64,000 nt of DNA from Candidatus Binatia bacterium. Its GTDB lineage: Bacteria; Desulfobacterota; Binatia; UBA9968; JAJDTQ01. Below the pieces are notes generated by a model. The model was not told the DNA's origin. It saw nothing but the letters and a program-made list of their open reading frames with translations, and made no database searches. The DNA is taken from contig OX638375.1 in NCBI GenBank assembly GCA_951813575.1, forward strand, positions 4,132,752 to 4,196,751, given 5' to 3'. Below are positions 16,322 to 25,069 of this stretch, one piece after another. How positions within the stretch are numbered: the stretch's first letter is position 1; each line of letters starts with the position of its first letter. Both the position numbers and the translations under genes were made by a program.

Positions 16322-17419
16322 CTAGTCCCGGATGTCCTGCAGGAACCACTCCCGCGGCAGCGGGTGACCCAGGCCCTTGGCCTTGGCCAGCTCGAACGCG
16401 GTGCCGCCCACCGCGGCGAACTGAAGGCCCTGGGTGCCCTGGTTGTTGAGGAACGTCACCTGCTGGTCGCTGGTGCGTCCGGGCCAGGTGCCGGCCATCA
16501 GGTCGGGGATGGTGCCGATGTCGGCGTTGTCGATCTCGCGGATGGGCGAGGGCGGGATCTTGGTCTTTTCCTCGTCGGTGCCGGCGATGTAGGCGAACAT
16601 GCCGTCGCTGCCGTGGACGGTCCCCGGCGGGGGATTGTCCAGCACCAGGGTGGAGGCCCCCAGCCGCGCCTGCAGGTCGCACTTGGCCAGGATCTCGGGT
16701 CCGGCCTCGTTGGAGCGGACGTTGGTGATGTGCATGCCGGGCTCCACCCATTCAGGTTTCATCACCTGCACGAGGGAGTCAGTGGCCAGCGCCACGATGT
16801 CCGCGCCGCGGCACGCGGTCTCGGCGTCGTCGCAGGTTTCGACGGTGAGCCCCAGTTGCTCCCGCATCTCCGCGGCGAAGGCTTCCCGGTTGGCCTTGGT
16901 GGGGCTGAACACCCGCAGTAGCTCGATGTCGCGGACCTCGTGGATGGCCTGGGTGTAGGTCCGCGCCATCCCGCCCGAGCCCAGCATGCCCAGCACCTTG
17001 GAGTTCTGGCGCGAGAGGTACTTGACCCCGAGCCCGGCGCAGGCGCCCACCCGCATGTGCTGCAGGTAGCCGTCGTTCATGAGCGCCAGCGGCTCGCCGT
17101 TGCGCACGCTCAGGAGGAAGATGAGGCCGCAGTAGGTGCCCGGCTCCATGCAGTACTTGTCCTCGGTCTCGAACTCGCCGTTCTTCTCCCACACCAGCAT
17201 GTCCGACTTCATGCGGATGGCCATGTAGCCCAGCGACCGGCTGGCCCCCTCCATGGTGCCCCAGCGGTAGTAGTGGGGCTCCCGGGGCACGTAGAAGTCG
17301 ATCCGCGGACGGTACGCCGCCTCGTTCTTCGAGAGGTCGCGGTAGGCGTCCTCCATGGCGTCGAGGCAGGTTTTCATGTCCAGGACTTCCTGGATGTGCT
17401 CATTGGTCAGAAAAAGCAT
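16322..17419 (-). CDS. Ornithine cyclodeaminase/mu-crystallin family protein (copy 1)
   Basis: This 365-residue NAD(P)-binding protein has the OCD family plan: a substrate domain with RMKSD near residue 69, QHMRVGACAGLGVKYL, then the Rossmann turn GMLGSGGMARTY near 145-156. It is close to the gene at 60607 over its whole length, sharing YYRWGTMEGASR and the ending DIRD. Most OCD homologues are not ornithine cyclodeaminases but ketimine reductases or amino acid dehydrogenases, so the substrate is open. AAGGAGGAACC precedes the ATG at 17419. Confidence 0.88.
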   Translation of the reverse strand: MLFLTNEHIQEVLDMKTCLDAMEDAYRDLSKNEAAYRPRIDFYVPREPHYYRWGTMEGASRSLGYMAIRMKSDMLVWEKNGEFETEDKYCMEPGTYCGLIFLLSVRNGEPLALMNDGYLQHMRVGACAGLGVKYLSRQNSKVLGMLGSGGMARTYTQAIHEVRDIELLRVFSPTKANREAFAAEMREQLGLTVETCDDAETACRGADIVALATDSLVQVMKPEWVEPGMHITNVRSNEAGPEILAKCDLQARLGASTLVLDNPPPGTVHGSDGMFAYIAGTDEEKTKIPPSPIREIDNADIGTIPDLMAGTWPGRTSDQQVTFLNNQGTQGLQFAAVGGTAFELAKAKGLGHPLPREWFLQDIRD

Positions 17420-17481
17420 GGTTCCTCCTTGTGGGCTGGTTCGTGGTTGACGCTCCACGGCGCGTCGTGCCCTGTCCGTTG

Positions 17482-18270
17482 TTATCCCGTTCCGGTTTCT
17501 TTTTCCAGGAGCGCCCGGATGCCTGCCAGGCGGGGGTCTTCTCCCAGCAGCCGCAGGAAGTTGGCCTGGATCAGTGCTTCCATCTTCTCGGGCGTCAGTC
17601 CCTTGAGCCGCGCCACCGCCGCCACCACGTCGGCGATGACGTCCGGCGGGGCCACCTCCCCGGCAAGCCAGCGGTGGCCGCCGGGATTGTCGGTCTCGGA
17701 CAGCAGTTGACGCGGAGGTACGGCGCGCGCGATGGCCTGTATCGTCTCCGAATACAGGACCTCCACCCCGACGGTGAAGAAGTATCCCTCGGTGATCATC
17801 TCTTCGAGCACATCCAACGGCCCGGAGTACCAGTGGACGATGGCCTTCTTCACCCCGAAGCGGCGCAACGTATCGAGGATCCGCCGTTCAGCGCCCTTGG
17901 TATGCAGGTTGACGACCTTGTCCTGTTCCGCGGCTTCGTTTACCAGGAATTCAAACACGCGGATCTGGTGGGGGTACGTGTCCCGGTCCTTCACCCAGTG
18001 GAAGTCGAGCCCCAGCTCGCCGAGCATGGGGCTTCGTGCCGCCAGGGGACCCAGCTCCACGAGATGGTCGACGTGTTCCGGCGCTCGCCGCGGATGAATG
18101 CCGAAGGAGGGGAGCACGAACGGGCACCCTTGCGCCAGAACGAGGTTGCGTTCGTACGACGCGGGGTCCATGGAGTTGGCGAGCGTCAGGATGCGCCGCC
18201 GCTCGATTCGCGACAGCGCTTCCCGCGGCTCGTCGTAGTGATCGAGATGGGCGTGAGCGTCGATCAGCAT
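17482..18270 (-). CDS. TatD family metal-dependent hydrolase
   Basis: A 262-residue TIM-barrel hydrolase. The metal ligands expected for TatD are seen: His6-x-His8 (DAHAHLD), Glu85 (GELGLDF), His123 (NLHTKG), His146 (VHWYSG) and Asp193 (ETDNPGG). TatD proteins are 3'-5' deoxyribonucleases or related amidohydrolases. It lies 50 nt after the UbiD-family gene on the same strand, possibly in one unit with it and the OCD-family gene, although a DNase role would not fit that pathway. Confidence 0.88.
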   Translation of the reverse strand: MLIDAHAHLDHYDEPREALSRIERRRILTLANSMDPASYERNLVLAQGCPFVLPSFGIHPRRAPEHVDHLVELGPLAARSPMLGELGLDFHWVKDRDTYPHQIRVFEFLVNEAAEQDKVVNLHTKGAERRILDTLRRFGVKKAIVHWYSGPLDVLEEMITEGYFFTVGVEVLYSETIQAIARAVPPRQLLSETDNPGGHRWLAGEVAPPDVIADVVAAVARLKGLTPEKMEALIQANFLRLLGEDPRLAGIRALLEKETGTG

Positions 18271-18320
18271 GAAGCGCTCTTCGCCGTCCTCGCCGGTCGG
18301 AACGGCGCCCGGCTCTCCGC

Positions 18321-19727
18321 CTACCTGAAGCGGTCGCCGAAGTACTTCGACAGGTCGATGGCGTCCGTGCCCGGGACCTTGATCTCCAGCGGGTAGTCGG
18401 ACTTGCGGGTGGCGTCCACTCCGACCTTGGTGACCAGGTGGGAGCCGCCGGCCGGGTCGTAGGAGGCCGGATCCAGCGGGGAGCCCCTGGAGTAGGTGAC
18501 CATGAACACGTCGCGGTCGGCGCGCACCCGGGTGGCGATGGCGTGCATGACGTCGCTGTCGTTGCTGATGTCCACGTCCTCGTCCACGCAGACGACGAAC
18601 TTCAGGAACGGGTCGGCGGCGAAGGCGGCCATGGCGGCGTTCTTGGCGTCGCCGTCGATCATGGAGTCCATCTGGATGTAGCAGATGTAGCGGGAGCGCC
18701 CGGAGGGCGGCACGTACACCGCCTTCACGCCGGCGCTGGCGATGCGGCATGTGTGGTAGATGTAGCTGTTCCGCGTCACCCCCGACAGCAGCAGGTTATC
18801 GGCGTGTCCCACGAACGAGCTCTGGTAGAGCGCGTTCTTCTTCATGGTGATGGCCTTGACGTACACCACCGGGTTCACGCGCTGGGGGCCGTAGGTCCCG
18901 GGATACTCGCCGAAGGGGGCCTCCTCCTCCATCTCGGTGGCATGGATCTCACATTCCAGGACGATCTCGGCCGTGGCCGGCACCTCCACGTCGATGGTCT
19001 TGCACTTCACCAACTCCACCGGCTTGCCGAGCATGGAGCCGGCGATGCTGAACTCGTCTGTGTCGATGGAGGTGAAGCTCAGGTTGCCGATGTTCATGGC
19101 CGGATGGCCGCCGATGACCGCGGCCATCTGGGTGGGCAGCCCCCGGGACTTGTTCTTCTTGAGGATGTAGTGGCCGTGGGCGGTCTCGGAGATCTGGATG
19201 CCGAAGCGGTTCCTGCCCTTGAGCTGCAGCCGGTAGATGCCGGCGTTGCGGATGCCGGTGTCCGGCTCCTTCATGACATCGAAGGCCAGGGTGATGTAAC
19301 GGCCGGCGTCGAGCTCGTGGTACTGCAGGATCGGGAACATGGTGACGTCCACGTCGTCGCCTGTGAGCACCACCTCCTGGCACGGCCCGCTCTCCACTTC
19401 CACCGGGGGCAGCGGATTCGCCTCGCGCTTGCCGTACTCGTGGATGAAATCCGCCGGCGTGGCGTCGTAGGGCAGGCCGATGGCCATGGCCAGCCGCGGG
19501 AAGCTGGCGTGCATGTTGGTGACCAGCGGGATGGAGGAGCCCTTGACGTTCTCGAACATTACGCACGGGAATTGCTGCTGCCGCTCCAGCTTCGCCAGAA
19601 TCCCGGTCACCTCGAAGACCGGATCCACCTCACGGGTGACCCGGATGACCTCGTCCGGATAGTTGGCCTCGAGAAAGGCGATGGCCTCCCCGAGGGTTTC
19701 TCCCATACTGTTGTTCGAAGTGGTCAT
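18321..19727 (-). CDS. UbiD family decarboxylase
   Basis: A 468-residue protein of the UbiD family of prenylated-FMN (de)carboxylases. Diagnostic stretches are RNAGIYRLQLKGRNRFGIQ (prFMN/Mn binding) near residues 180-200 and EEAPFGEYPGTYGPQR near 285-300, which holds the catalytic Glu residues, plus a C-terminal VDEDVDISNDSDVMHAI segment. These enzymes decarboxylate aromatic or alpha,beta-unsaturated acids. The prFMN synthase UbiX is not in the window and must be supplied in trans. The ATG at 19727 is chosen because the open frame upstream runs into repeat DNA. Confidence 0.92.
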   Translation of the reverse strand: MTTSNNSMGETLGEAIAFLEANYPDEVIRVTREVDPVFEVTGILAKLERQQQFPCVMFENVKGSSIPLVTNMHASFPRLAMAIGLPYDATPADFIHEYGKREANPLPPVEVESGPCQEVVLTGDDVDVTMFPILQYHELDAGRYITLAFDVMKEPDTGIRNAGIYRLQLKGRNRFGIQISETAHGHYILKKNKSRGLPTQMAAVIGGHPAMNIGNLSFTSIDTDEFSIAGSMLGKPVELVKCKTIDVEVPATAEIVLECEIHATEMEEEAPFGEYPGTYGPQRVNPVVYVKAITMKKNALYQSSFVGHADNLLLSGVTRNSYIYHTCRIASAGVKAVYVPPSGRSRYICYIQMDSMIDGDAKNAAMAAFAADPFLKFVVCVDEDVDISNDSDVMHAIATRVRADRDVFMVTYSRGSPLDPASYDPAGGSHLVTKVGVDATRKSDYPLEIKVPGTDAIDLSKYFGDRFR

Positions 19728-19789
19728 AGTGAACGGTGGCTTAACACGCGGGTACCCCTGCCGCAAGGCGGAGCTTCCCACCCCTTGAC

Positions 19790-20025
19790 CCAGCCCCCTC
19801 TCCGTCATCCCGCATGCCCCAAACGTCATCCCGCATCCCCCAACGTCATCCCGCACCCCCTCTCCGTCATCCCGGGCTTGACCCGGGATCCAGAGGCTGG
19901 GGGTCGGGCCGGCCTGCTCCACTTGATATCGCCCCACCCCTGGATCCCGGGTCAAGCCCGGGATGACACTTGAGAGGTACGGGATGACACTTGAGAGGTG
20001 CGGGATGACGGAGAGGGGATGCGAG
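19790..20025. repeat. Palindromic doublet and tandem GTCATCCCG units
   Basis: The two inverted arms at 19866-19893 and 19940-19967 (GTCATCCCGGGCTTGACCCG... and its complement) surround a 46-nt core. Degenerate short units ending in CGTCATCCCGCA lie on the left (19800-19865) and two ACTTGAGAGGT-type units on the right. The 306-bp gap between the UbiD and molybdenum-hydroxylase genes contains nothing else recognisable. Confidence 0.8.
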
Positions 20026-20033
20026 TGGTGACG

Positions 20034-22403
20034 TCAGGCCGTCTTGTGCTTCCGTATCAGCGCCAGCACGCGGTCCGGCGTCACCGGGGTCTCGGAGATT
20101 TCAATCCTGCCGAGGGGCCTCAGCGCATCCACCACGGCGTTGGCCACGGCCACCGGCGGGGCGATGGCGCCGCCCTCGCCGATGCCCTTGAGGCCCAGCG
20201 GATTGAGGGGGGAGGGGGTTTCGAGGTGCACCTGCTTGATGGCCGGCACCTCGCCGCAACTGGGGAGCAGGTAGTCGAGGAAGGTGCCCGTCAGAAGCTG
20301 CCCCTGCTCGTCGTAGACGAACTCCTCGTAGAGCGCGCCGCCGATGCCCTGGGCGACGCCGCCGCGCACCTGCCCCTCGACGAATAACGGGTTGATGGCG
20401 GGTCCCGAGTCGTGGGCCACCGCGTAGTCCAGGAGCTTCACCTCCCCGGTCTCCGCGTCCACTTCCACCACCGCCACGTGGGCGGCGTGGGCCCAGGTCA
20501 CGGTCTGCGGCACGTAGTAGTAGGTAGCCTCCAGGTTGGGCTCCATGCCCTCGGGCAGCTTCGAGGCCCAGCCCGGCACCGCCGCGCCGGCAAGCTCGGC
20601 CAGGGAAACGCCGTGGTCCGGGCGCTCCTCCACGAAGACCCGGCCGTCACGCGTGGTCAGGTCGTCGGGGTTGGCTTCCAGCAGGTGGCCGGCCAGCTCG
20701 AACACCTTGGTCTTGAGGCGGCGGGTGGCCTCGTGGATGGCGGTGCCGGCGTTGACGGTGCTGCGGCTGGCGAAGGTGCCGACGCCGTAGCGGATGGCGT
20801 CGGTGTCGCCTCCCACCACGGTGACGTCTTCCGGCGTCACACTCCAGAGGTCGGCGGTGAGCTGCGAGAACACGGTCTCGTGTCCCTGGCCGTGGCCGCT
20901 GGCGCCCACCGACACGAGCAGCTTGCCCGACGAGTCCACTTCCACCCGGGCGCCCTCGAAAGAACCCACCCCCGTGCCCTCGGTGTAGAAGCCGATGCCG
21001 ACGCCGATGTAGCGGCCGTCGGGCCGGGCCTGCTGCTGCCGCGCGCGCACGTCGTGGTAACCGCAGGCCTCCATGGCCTTGACGAGGGTGGCGGGAAAGT
21101 CCCCGTTGTCGTAGCGCACGGGCTCGCCGTCCCGGTACAGCACGCCGGCGTCGTAGGGGATCTCCTCCGGCTGCACGAGATTGCGGAAGCGCACCTCGGC
21201 GGGATCGAGCCCCAGCTCCCCGGCGATGCGGTCGATGCAGCGCTCCATGACGAAGACGGCCTCGGGCCGGCCGGCGCCCCGGTAGGGGGCGTTGGGCACC
21301 TTGTTGGTGGCCACGCAGGTGCCGGTGACGGCGAGGTTGGGTATCCGGTACGGTCCCTGGAGGTGGGCGGACGTGTTGTAGGCGTCGGTGAGGCCCATGG
21401 GGTTGTAGGCGCCGTTGTCCAGCAGGAAACGGTCCTTGAGGGCCAGGATCCTGCCGTCGCCGTCGAACGCCAGCTCCACGTAGTGGATCTGGTCCCGGGC
21501 GTGGGCGGTGCTGATGAAGTGCTCCCGGCGGTCCTCGATCCACTGGACCGGCCGGCCCAGCTCCAGGGCGAGGTAGGGCACCAGCACCTCCTCGGGGTAC
21601 ACCAGCACCTTGGGCCCGAAGCCGCCGCCCACGTGGGGCGCCACCACCCGGATGGCCTCCTCGGACAGGCCGAGCTGGGCGGCGATCTGTCGCCGCACGC
21701 TGTGGGGCACCTGGGTGGACGACCACACCGTCAGGCGGCGGGGCTTGACCTCGGCCATGGCCACGACGCCTCTCCCCTCCATGGGGATGCCTCCGTGCCG
21801 GCGGTGGTGGAGGCGCTCCTCGATGCGGTGGGGCGCGTCCTTCAGGGCCTGCTCCGTGTCCCCCTTGGCGATGCTGAAATGGAACACGACGTTGTCGTCC
21901 GCATCCTCATGGACCCGCACCGCATCCGGCTCCAGCGCCGTTTCCGGGTCCGCCACCGGCGGCAGCTCCTCGTAGTCCACCGCGATGCCGTCCAGCGCGT
22001 CCTCGGCTCGGTAGCGGTCCTCGGCCACCGCCATGGCCACCGGCTCGCCCACGTAACGGACCTTGTCGAGGGCCAGCACCCGCGCCCGGGGGCCCTTGAG
22101 CACGGGCTTGATCGCGTCGAGCCAGGGCGTCGGATGGAACTCGAAGCTCGGCGGGAAGGGTTCGATGGCGTCCCGGATGTCCTCGCCCGTGAGCACCCGC
22201 ACCACCCCCGGCATCGCCAATGCCGCGCTCGCGTCAACGTCCCGGATCCTCGCGTGGGCGTGGGGGCTGCGCAGCACCGCGGCGTGGAGCATCCCCGGGA
22301 ACCGCAGATCACCGACGTAGGTCCCCTGTCCGCGCAGCAGCGGGTCCGCCTCCCGCATGGGGATGCTGCGCCCCATATGACGTATGGCGCCCTGATCCTT
22401 CAT
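20034..22403 (-). CDS. Xanthine dehydrogenase family molybdopterin-binding (large) subunit
   Basis: This 789-residue protein belongs to the molybdenum hydroxylase large-subunit family (CoxL, aldehyde oxidase, xanthine dehydrogenase). It has the N-terminal a/b hammerhead (residues 1-140), molybdopterin motifs VGGGFGPK and RGAGRPEAVFVMER and the active-site Glu in GIGEGGAI near residue 740. The CoxL-specific active-site signature AYRCSFR is not seen. The FAD and 2Fe-2S subunits normally encoded alongside are missing here. The start is ATG 22403; a GTG at 22445, just after the upstream stop, is possible. Confidence 0.9.
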   Translation of the reverse strand: MKDQGAIRHMGRSIPMREADPLLRGQGTYVGDLRFPGMLHAAVLRSPHAHARIRDVDASAALAMPGVVRVLTGEDIRDAIEPFPPSFEFHPTPWLDAIKPVLKGPRARVLALDKVRYVGEPVAMAVAEDRYRAEDALDGIAVDYEELPPVADPETALEPDAVRVHEDADDNVVFHFSIAKGDTEQALKDAPHRIEERLHHRRHGGIPMEGRGVVAMAEVKPRRLTVWSSTQVPHSVRRQIAAQLGLSEEAIRVVAPHVGGGFGPKVLVYPEEVLVPYLALELGRPVQWIEDRREHFISTAHARDQIHYVELAFDGDGRILALKDRFLLDNGAYNPMGLTDAYNTSAHLQGPYRIPNLAVTGTCVATNKVPNAPYRGAGRPEAVFVMERCIDRIAGELGLDPAEVRFRNLVQPEEIPYDAGVLYRDGEPVRYDNGDFPATLVKAMEACGYHDVRARQQQARPDGRYIGVGIGFYTEGTGVGSFEGARVEVDSSGKLLVSVGASGHGQGHETVFSQLTADLWSVTPEDVTVVGGDTDAIRYGVGTFASRSTVNAGTAIHEATRRLKTKVFELAGHLLEANPDDLTTRDGRVFVEERPDHGVSLAELAGAAVPGWASKLPEGMEPNLEATYYYVPQTVTWAHAAHVAVVEVDAETGEVKLLDYAVAHDSGPAINPLFVEGQVRGGVAQGIGGALYEEFVYDEQGQLLTGTFLDYLLPSCGEVPAIKQVHLETPSPLNPLGLKGIGEGGAIAPPVAVANAVVDALRPLGRIEISETPVTPDRVLALIRKHKTA

Positions 22404-22449
22404 GACCGCATTCCCGTCCGTCTCCTGGGGGTAGCCGCCGGACACGACA

Positions 22450-23133
22450 CTAGATGGTCCAGATGTCGTACAGCAGCTCCATGCGCCGGAACATGACCTC
22501 GCGCGTCTGCCGCTGCAGGGCGGGGGAGGTGAGGTAGCGGCGTCCGATGTCCTCCGCCAGGGTGCCGTGCTCCTCGTCGGCCTCCACGTGGACGGTGAAG
22601 AACCGCACCGATTCCGGCGCCATGCCGTAGCTTTCGATGAAGCCCTGTCCCAGCGCAGCCGCGGCCGGCCCGAATGTTCCCTCGGCGCCCATCTGCGCCG
22701 CCATCACAACGAACCACGGGTGCGTGTGGATCACCAACTCGGCGAAGTACAGGTGCGCGGCGGTGGCCGGCAGCAGCGTGGGGTTCTCCAGGTCGGCGCG
22801 CGTGAGTCCGATGGCCTCGGCGAACTCCACGAACATGTCCGGGTGGCCGGAGCTCCCGGGCAGCAGGCCGCGGGTCTCCTCTTCCGCCACCTCGAACAGC
22901 TTGGGGGCGAACTCGGGATCGCTGCACGCCACGTAGCGGAGCAGCGCGATGCGAGGCACCGCGACGCGGAACTGGTAGTCCTGCACCGCCCAGGTGCGGA
23001 TGTGGTCCATGGCGGCGGTGCCCTCGGATATGGCCTTCACGAACGGGTGGTTGATGCGCAGCTTGGGAAAGACGGCGATCTCCTCTTTGAGTTGTTCGAC
23101 GAACTCGTTGGCCGAAAGGGATTGGCTGTCCAT
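22450..23133 (-). CDS. PqqC/TenA-fold, heme-oxygenase-like diiron protein
   Basis: A 227-residue all-helical protein of the TenA/PqqC/CADD superfamily. Candidate diiron ligands are in EEETRG (near residue 84), the HLYFAELVIHTHP region and HVEADEEHG near 185. Known relatives include thiaminase II, PqqC and heme-oxygenase-like N-oxygenases or fragmentases. There is no thiamine or PQQ gene nearby; the gene is 4 nt from the frame of the molybdenum hydroxylase and probably cotranscribed. AGGAGATAACCGC precedes the ATG. Its reaction cannot be specified. Confidence 0.8.
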   Translation of the reverse strand: MDSQSLSANEFVEQLKEEIAVFPKLRINHPFVKAISEGTAAMDHIRTWAVQDYQFRVAVPRIALLRYVACSDPEFAPKLFEVAEEETRGLLPGSSGHPDMFVEFAEAIGLTRADLENPTLLPATAAHLYFAELVIHTHPWFVVMAAQMGAEGTFGPAAAALGQGFIESYGMAPESVRFFTVHVEADEEHGTLAEDIGRRYLTSPALQRQTREVMFRRMELLYDIWTI

Positions 23134-23362
23134 GCGGTTATCTCCTGTAGCCCGTGGTTGGAACCGTTCGTACGCCTAAGGTATAGCTCTTGCGGCGAGA
23201 AAGACAATTGCACTGCCCGTGAGCATCGCCCTTCCCGCCCGGCGCCGGGCTGCTTCGAGCGCAATGTCCGCCTTCGTGCAGGCGGGCAACATGTTGTGCC
23301 GGATACTCCGGTCGGTTAACCTTTTGTCGTAGGGAGAGAAGACCGTCGTGAAGGAGGCAAAT

Positions 23363-24958
23363 GTGGCAGGCACCGTACGTTCAAGACTGTCGCTGACGAC
23401 CGTCCTCGTGTTGATGGCGGTCGCCGTCGCGGGTTGCTCCAAGAATCCCGTCACCCGGGAGAGAGAGTTCGTCCCGTTCTCGACCGGACAGGAGATCGAA
23501 ACCGGCAGGAAGTACTATCGCCCGACCCAACAGGCGCAGGGGGGCCAGTACAAGGCGGACCCGGCCCTCAACGAGTACGTCAAGCGGGTCGGCCGCAAGG
23601 TCGCGAAAGTCAGCGACCGCAGGCTGCCTTATGAATTCGTCGTGCTGAACAACGGCACGGCCAACGCCTGGGCGCTTCCGGGCGGCAAGATCGCCATCAA
23701 CCGCGGCCTGCTTCTCGAGATGGAAAACGAAGCCGAGCTGGCCGCGGTGCTCGCTCACGAAGTCGTGCACGCGGCCGCGAGACACGGCGCCCAGGCCATG
23801 ACCCGCAACCTGATCTTCCAGGTGGCGCAGGCGGGGGTGGCGCTGGCCGCCGGGCAGTCGCAGTACTCGAGGTACACGAACTACATCCTGGGGGCCAGCG
23901 GCGTCGGGTTGCAACTCATCGGCCGGAGATACGGCCGGGACGCGGAACGCGAGGCGGACGTCCACGGGATGCGATACATGAAGGCGGCGGGCTACGACAC
24001 GCGCGCGGCCGTGACTCTCCAGGAGAAGTTCCTGGCCCTGAGCAAGGGGCGGAAGCCAAACTGGCTCAAGGGGCTTTTCGCCACCCATCCGCCGTCGGCG
24101 GAACGGGTGAAGAACAATCGCGCGGCCCTTGCCAGGTTTCCCGCGGGCGGCAAGGTGGGGCGGGAACCGTACGACAAGGCGCTGGCGAGCCTGCGCGCGA
24201 AGCAGCCGGCCTATGAGGCGGCGGACCGCGCCCGCGGAGAGATGGCGAAGGCGCCGGAGAGCGCCCTTGGCCGGGTCGACAAGGCGATAGCCCAGGAACC
24301 GCGCGAGGCGCTGTTCCATGGGCTGAAGGGGCAGATCCAGGCCCGGCGGTCTCAGTTCACCAAAGCCGTGGCAGCCTACGACGCCGCCATCGAGCGGGAC
24401 GGGGCCTACTACGAGCATTTCCTCGGCCGCGGACTCGCCTACGATGCACTGGGGCGCCGTGTCGAGGCGCGGCGCGACCTCGAACGCAGCATGCAACTCC
24501 TGCCCACGGCACTTGCCAGCCACGCCCTGGGCCACATCGTCCTTGCAGAAGGGGACCGCGCACGTGCCAAGACCCTGTTCGGAAACGCCGCCAACGTGCG
24601 TGGGGAAATCGGCGAGGCCGCTCGCAGGAGCCTGGTCATGCTGGACATTGCGGACGCCCCGGACCGTTACGTGAAGACGCAGCCGTTCCTCCGGAGCGGG
24701 CAGGTCCTGGTGGAGCTCACCAACCAGACGTCCATACCGCTCACCGACGTCGCCATCCACGTGGAGGCCAGGTCCGGCGGAAGGACCCTCCCGCGCAGGC
24801 TCTCGCCGACGCGCCTCGCGGCCCGGGGCAAGGCCGTGCTGGCCAGCGGCATATGGTATCGCGGGACCGACAGGATCAACGTCGACGTGAGGGTGCTTCG
24901 TGCCCGTCCGGCGGCGGCCAAGACGGGAAACGCGCGACCCTACCGGGCGTATCCGTAG
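23363..24958 (+). CDS. M48 family metalloprotease lipoprotein with TPR-like C-terminus (BepA-like)
   Basis: A 531-residue periplasmic protease. It has a lipoprotein signal with lipobox AVAGC (Cys25), the zinc motif HEVVH at 132-136 and a downstream Glu ligand in READVHGM, then helical tetratricopeptide-like repeats from about residue 270 and a C-terminal beta domain. BepA-type proteases assist outer-membrane protein assembly and degrade misfolded LptD. The start is GTG at 23363, placed 5 nt after AAGGAGG; the earlier in-frame GTG at 23348 would put that ribosome site inside the gene. It is divergent from the PqqC/TenA-fold gene. Confidence 0.88.
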   Translation: MAGTVRSRLSLTTVLVLMAVAVAGCSKNPVTREREFVPFSTGQEIETGRKYYRPTQQAQGGQYKADPALNEYVKRVGRKVAKVSDRRLPYEFVVLNNGTANAWALPGGKIAINRGLLLEMENEAELAAVLAHEVVHAAARHGAQAMTRNLIFQVAQAGVALAAGQSQYSRYTNYILGASGVGLQLIGRRYGRDAEREADVHGMRYMKAAGYDTRAAVTLQEKFLALSKGRKPNWLKGLFATHPPSAERVKNNRAALARFPAGGKVGREPYDKALASLRAKQPAYEAADRARGEMAKAPESALGRVDKAIAQEPREALFHGLKGQIQARRSQFTKAVAAYDAAIERDGAYYEHFLGRGLAYDALGRRVEARRDLERSMQLLPTALASHALGHIVLAEGDRARAKTLFGNAANVRGEIGEAARRSLVMLDIADAPDRYVKTQPFLRSGQVLVELTNQTSIPLTDVAIHVEARSGGRTLPRRLSPTRLAARGKAVLASGIWYRGTDRINVDVRVLRARPAAAKTGNARPYRAYP

Positions 24959-25069
24959 CCGTTGACGGCGTCGGCCGGCAAAGACCGGCAACCGTTGCCG
25001 TGTCAACGACAGGAGTGTTATGATCCCCCACCTGCGTCGCGGGGCGCCAAACTCGGAGGAGGTATGACC

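Noticed and set aside
16322..17419. True ornithine cyclodeaminase
   Set aside because: Most family members have other substrates, and no arginine/ornithine genes are adjacent, so only the family name is justified.
24960..25069. Riboswitch ahead of the LIV-type operon
   Set aside because: Only a ribosome site is recognisable; no known aptamer core could be found by eye.
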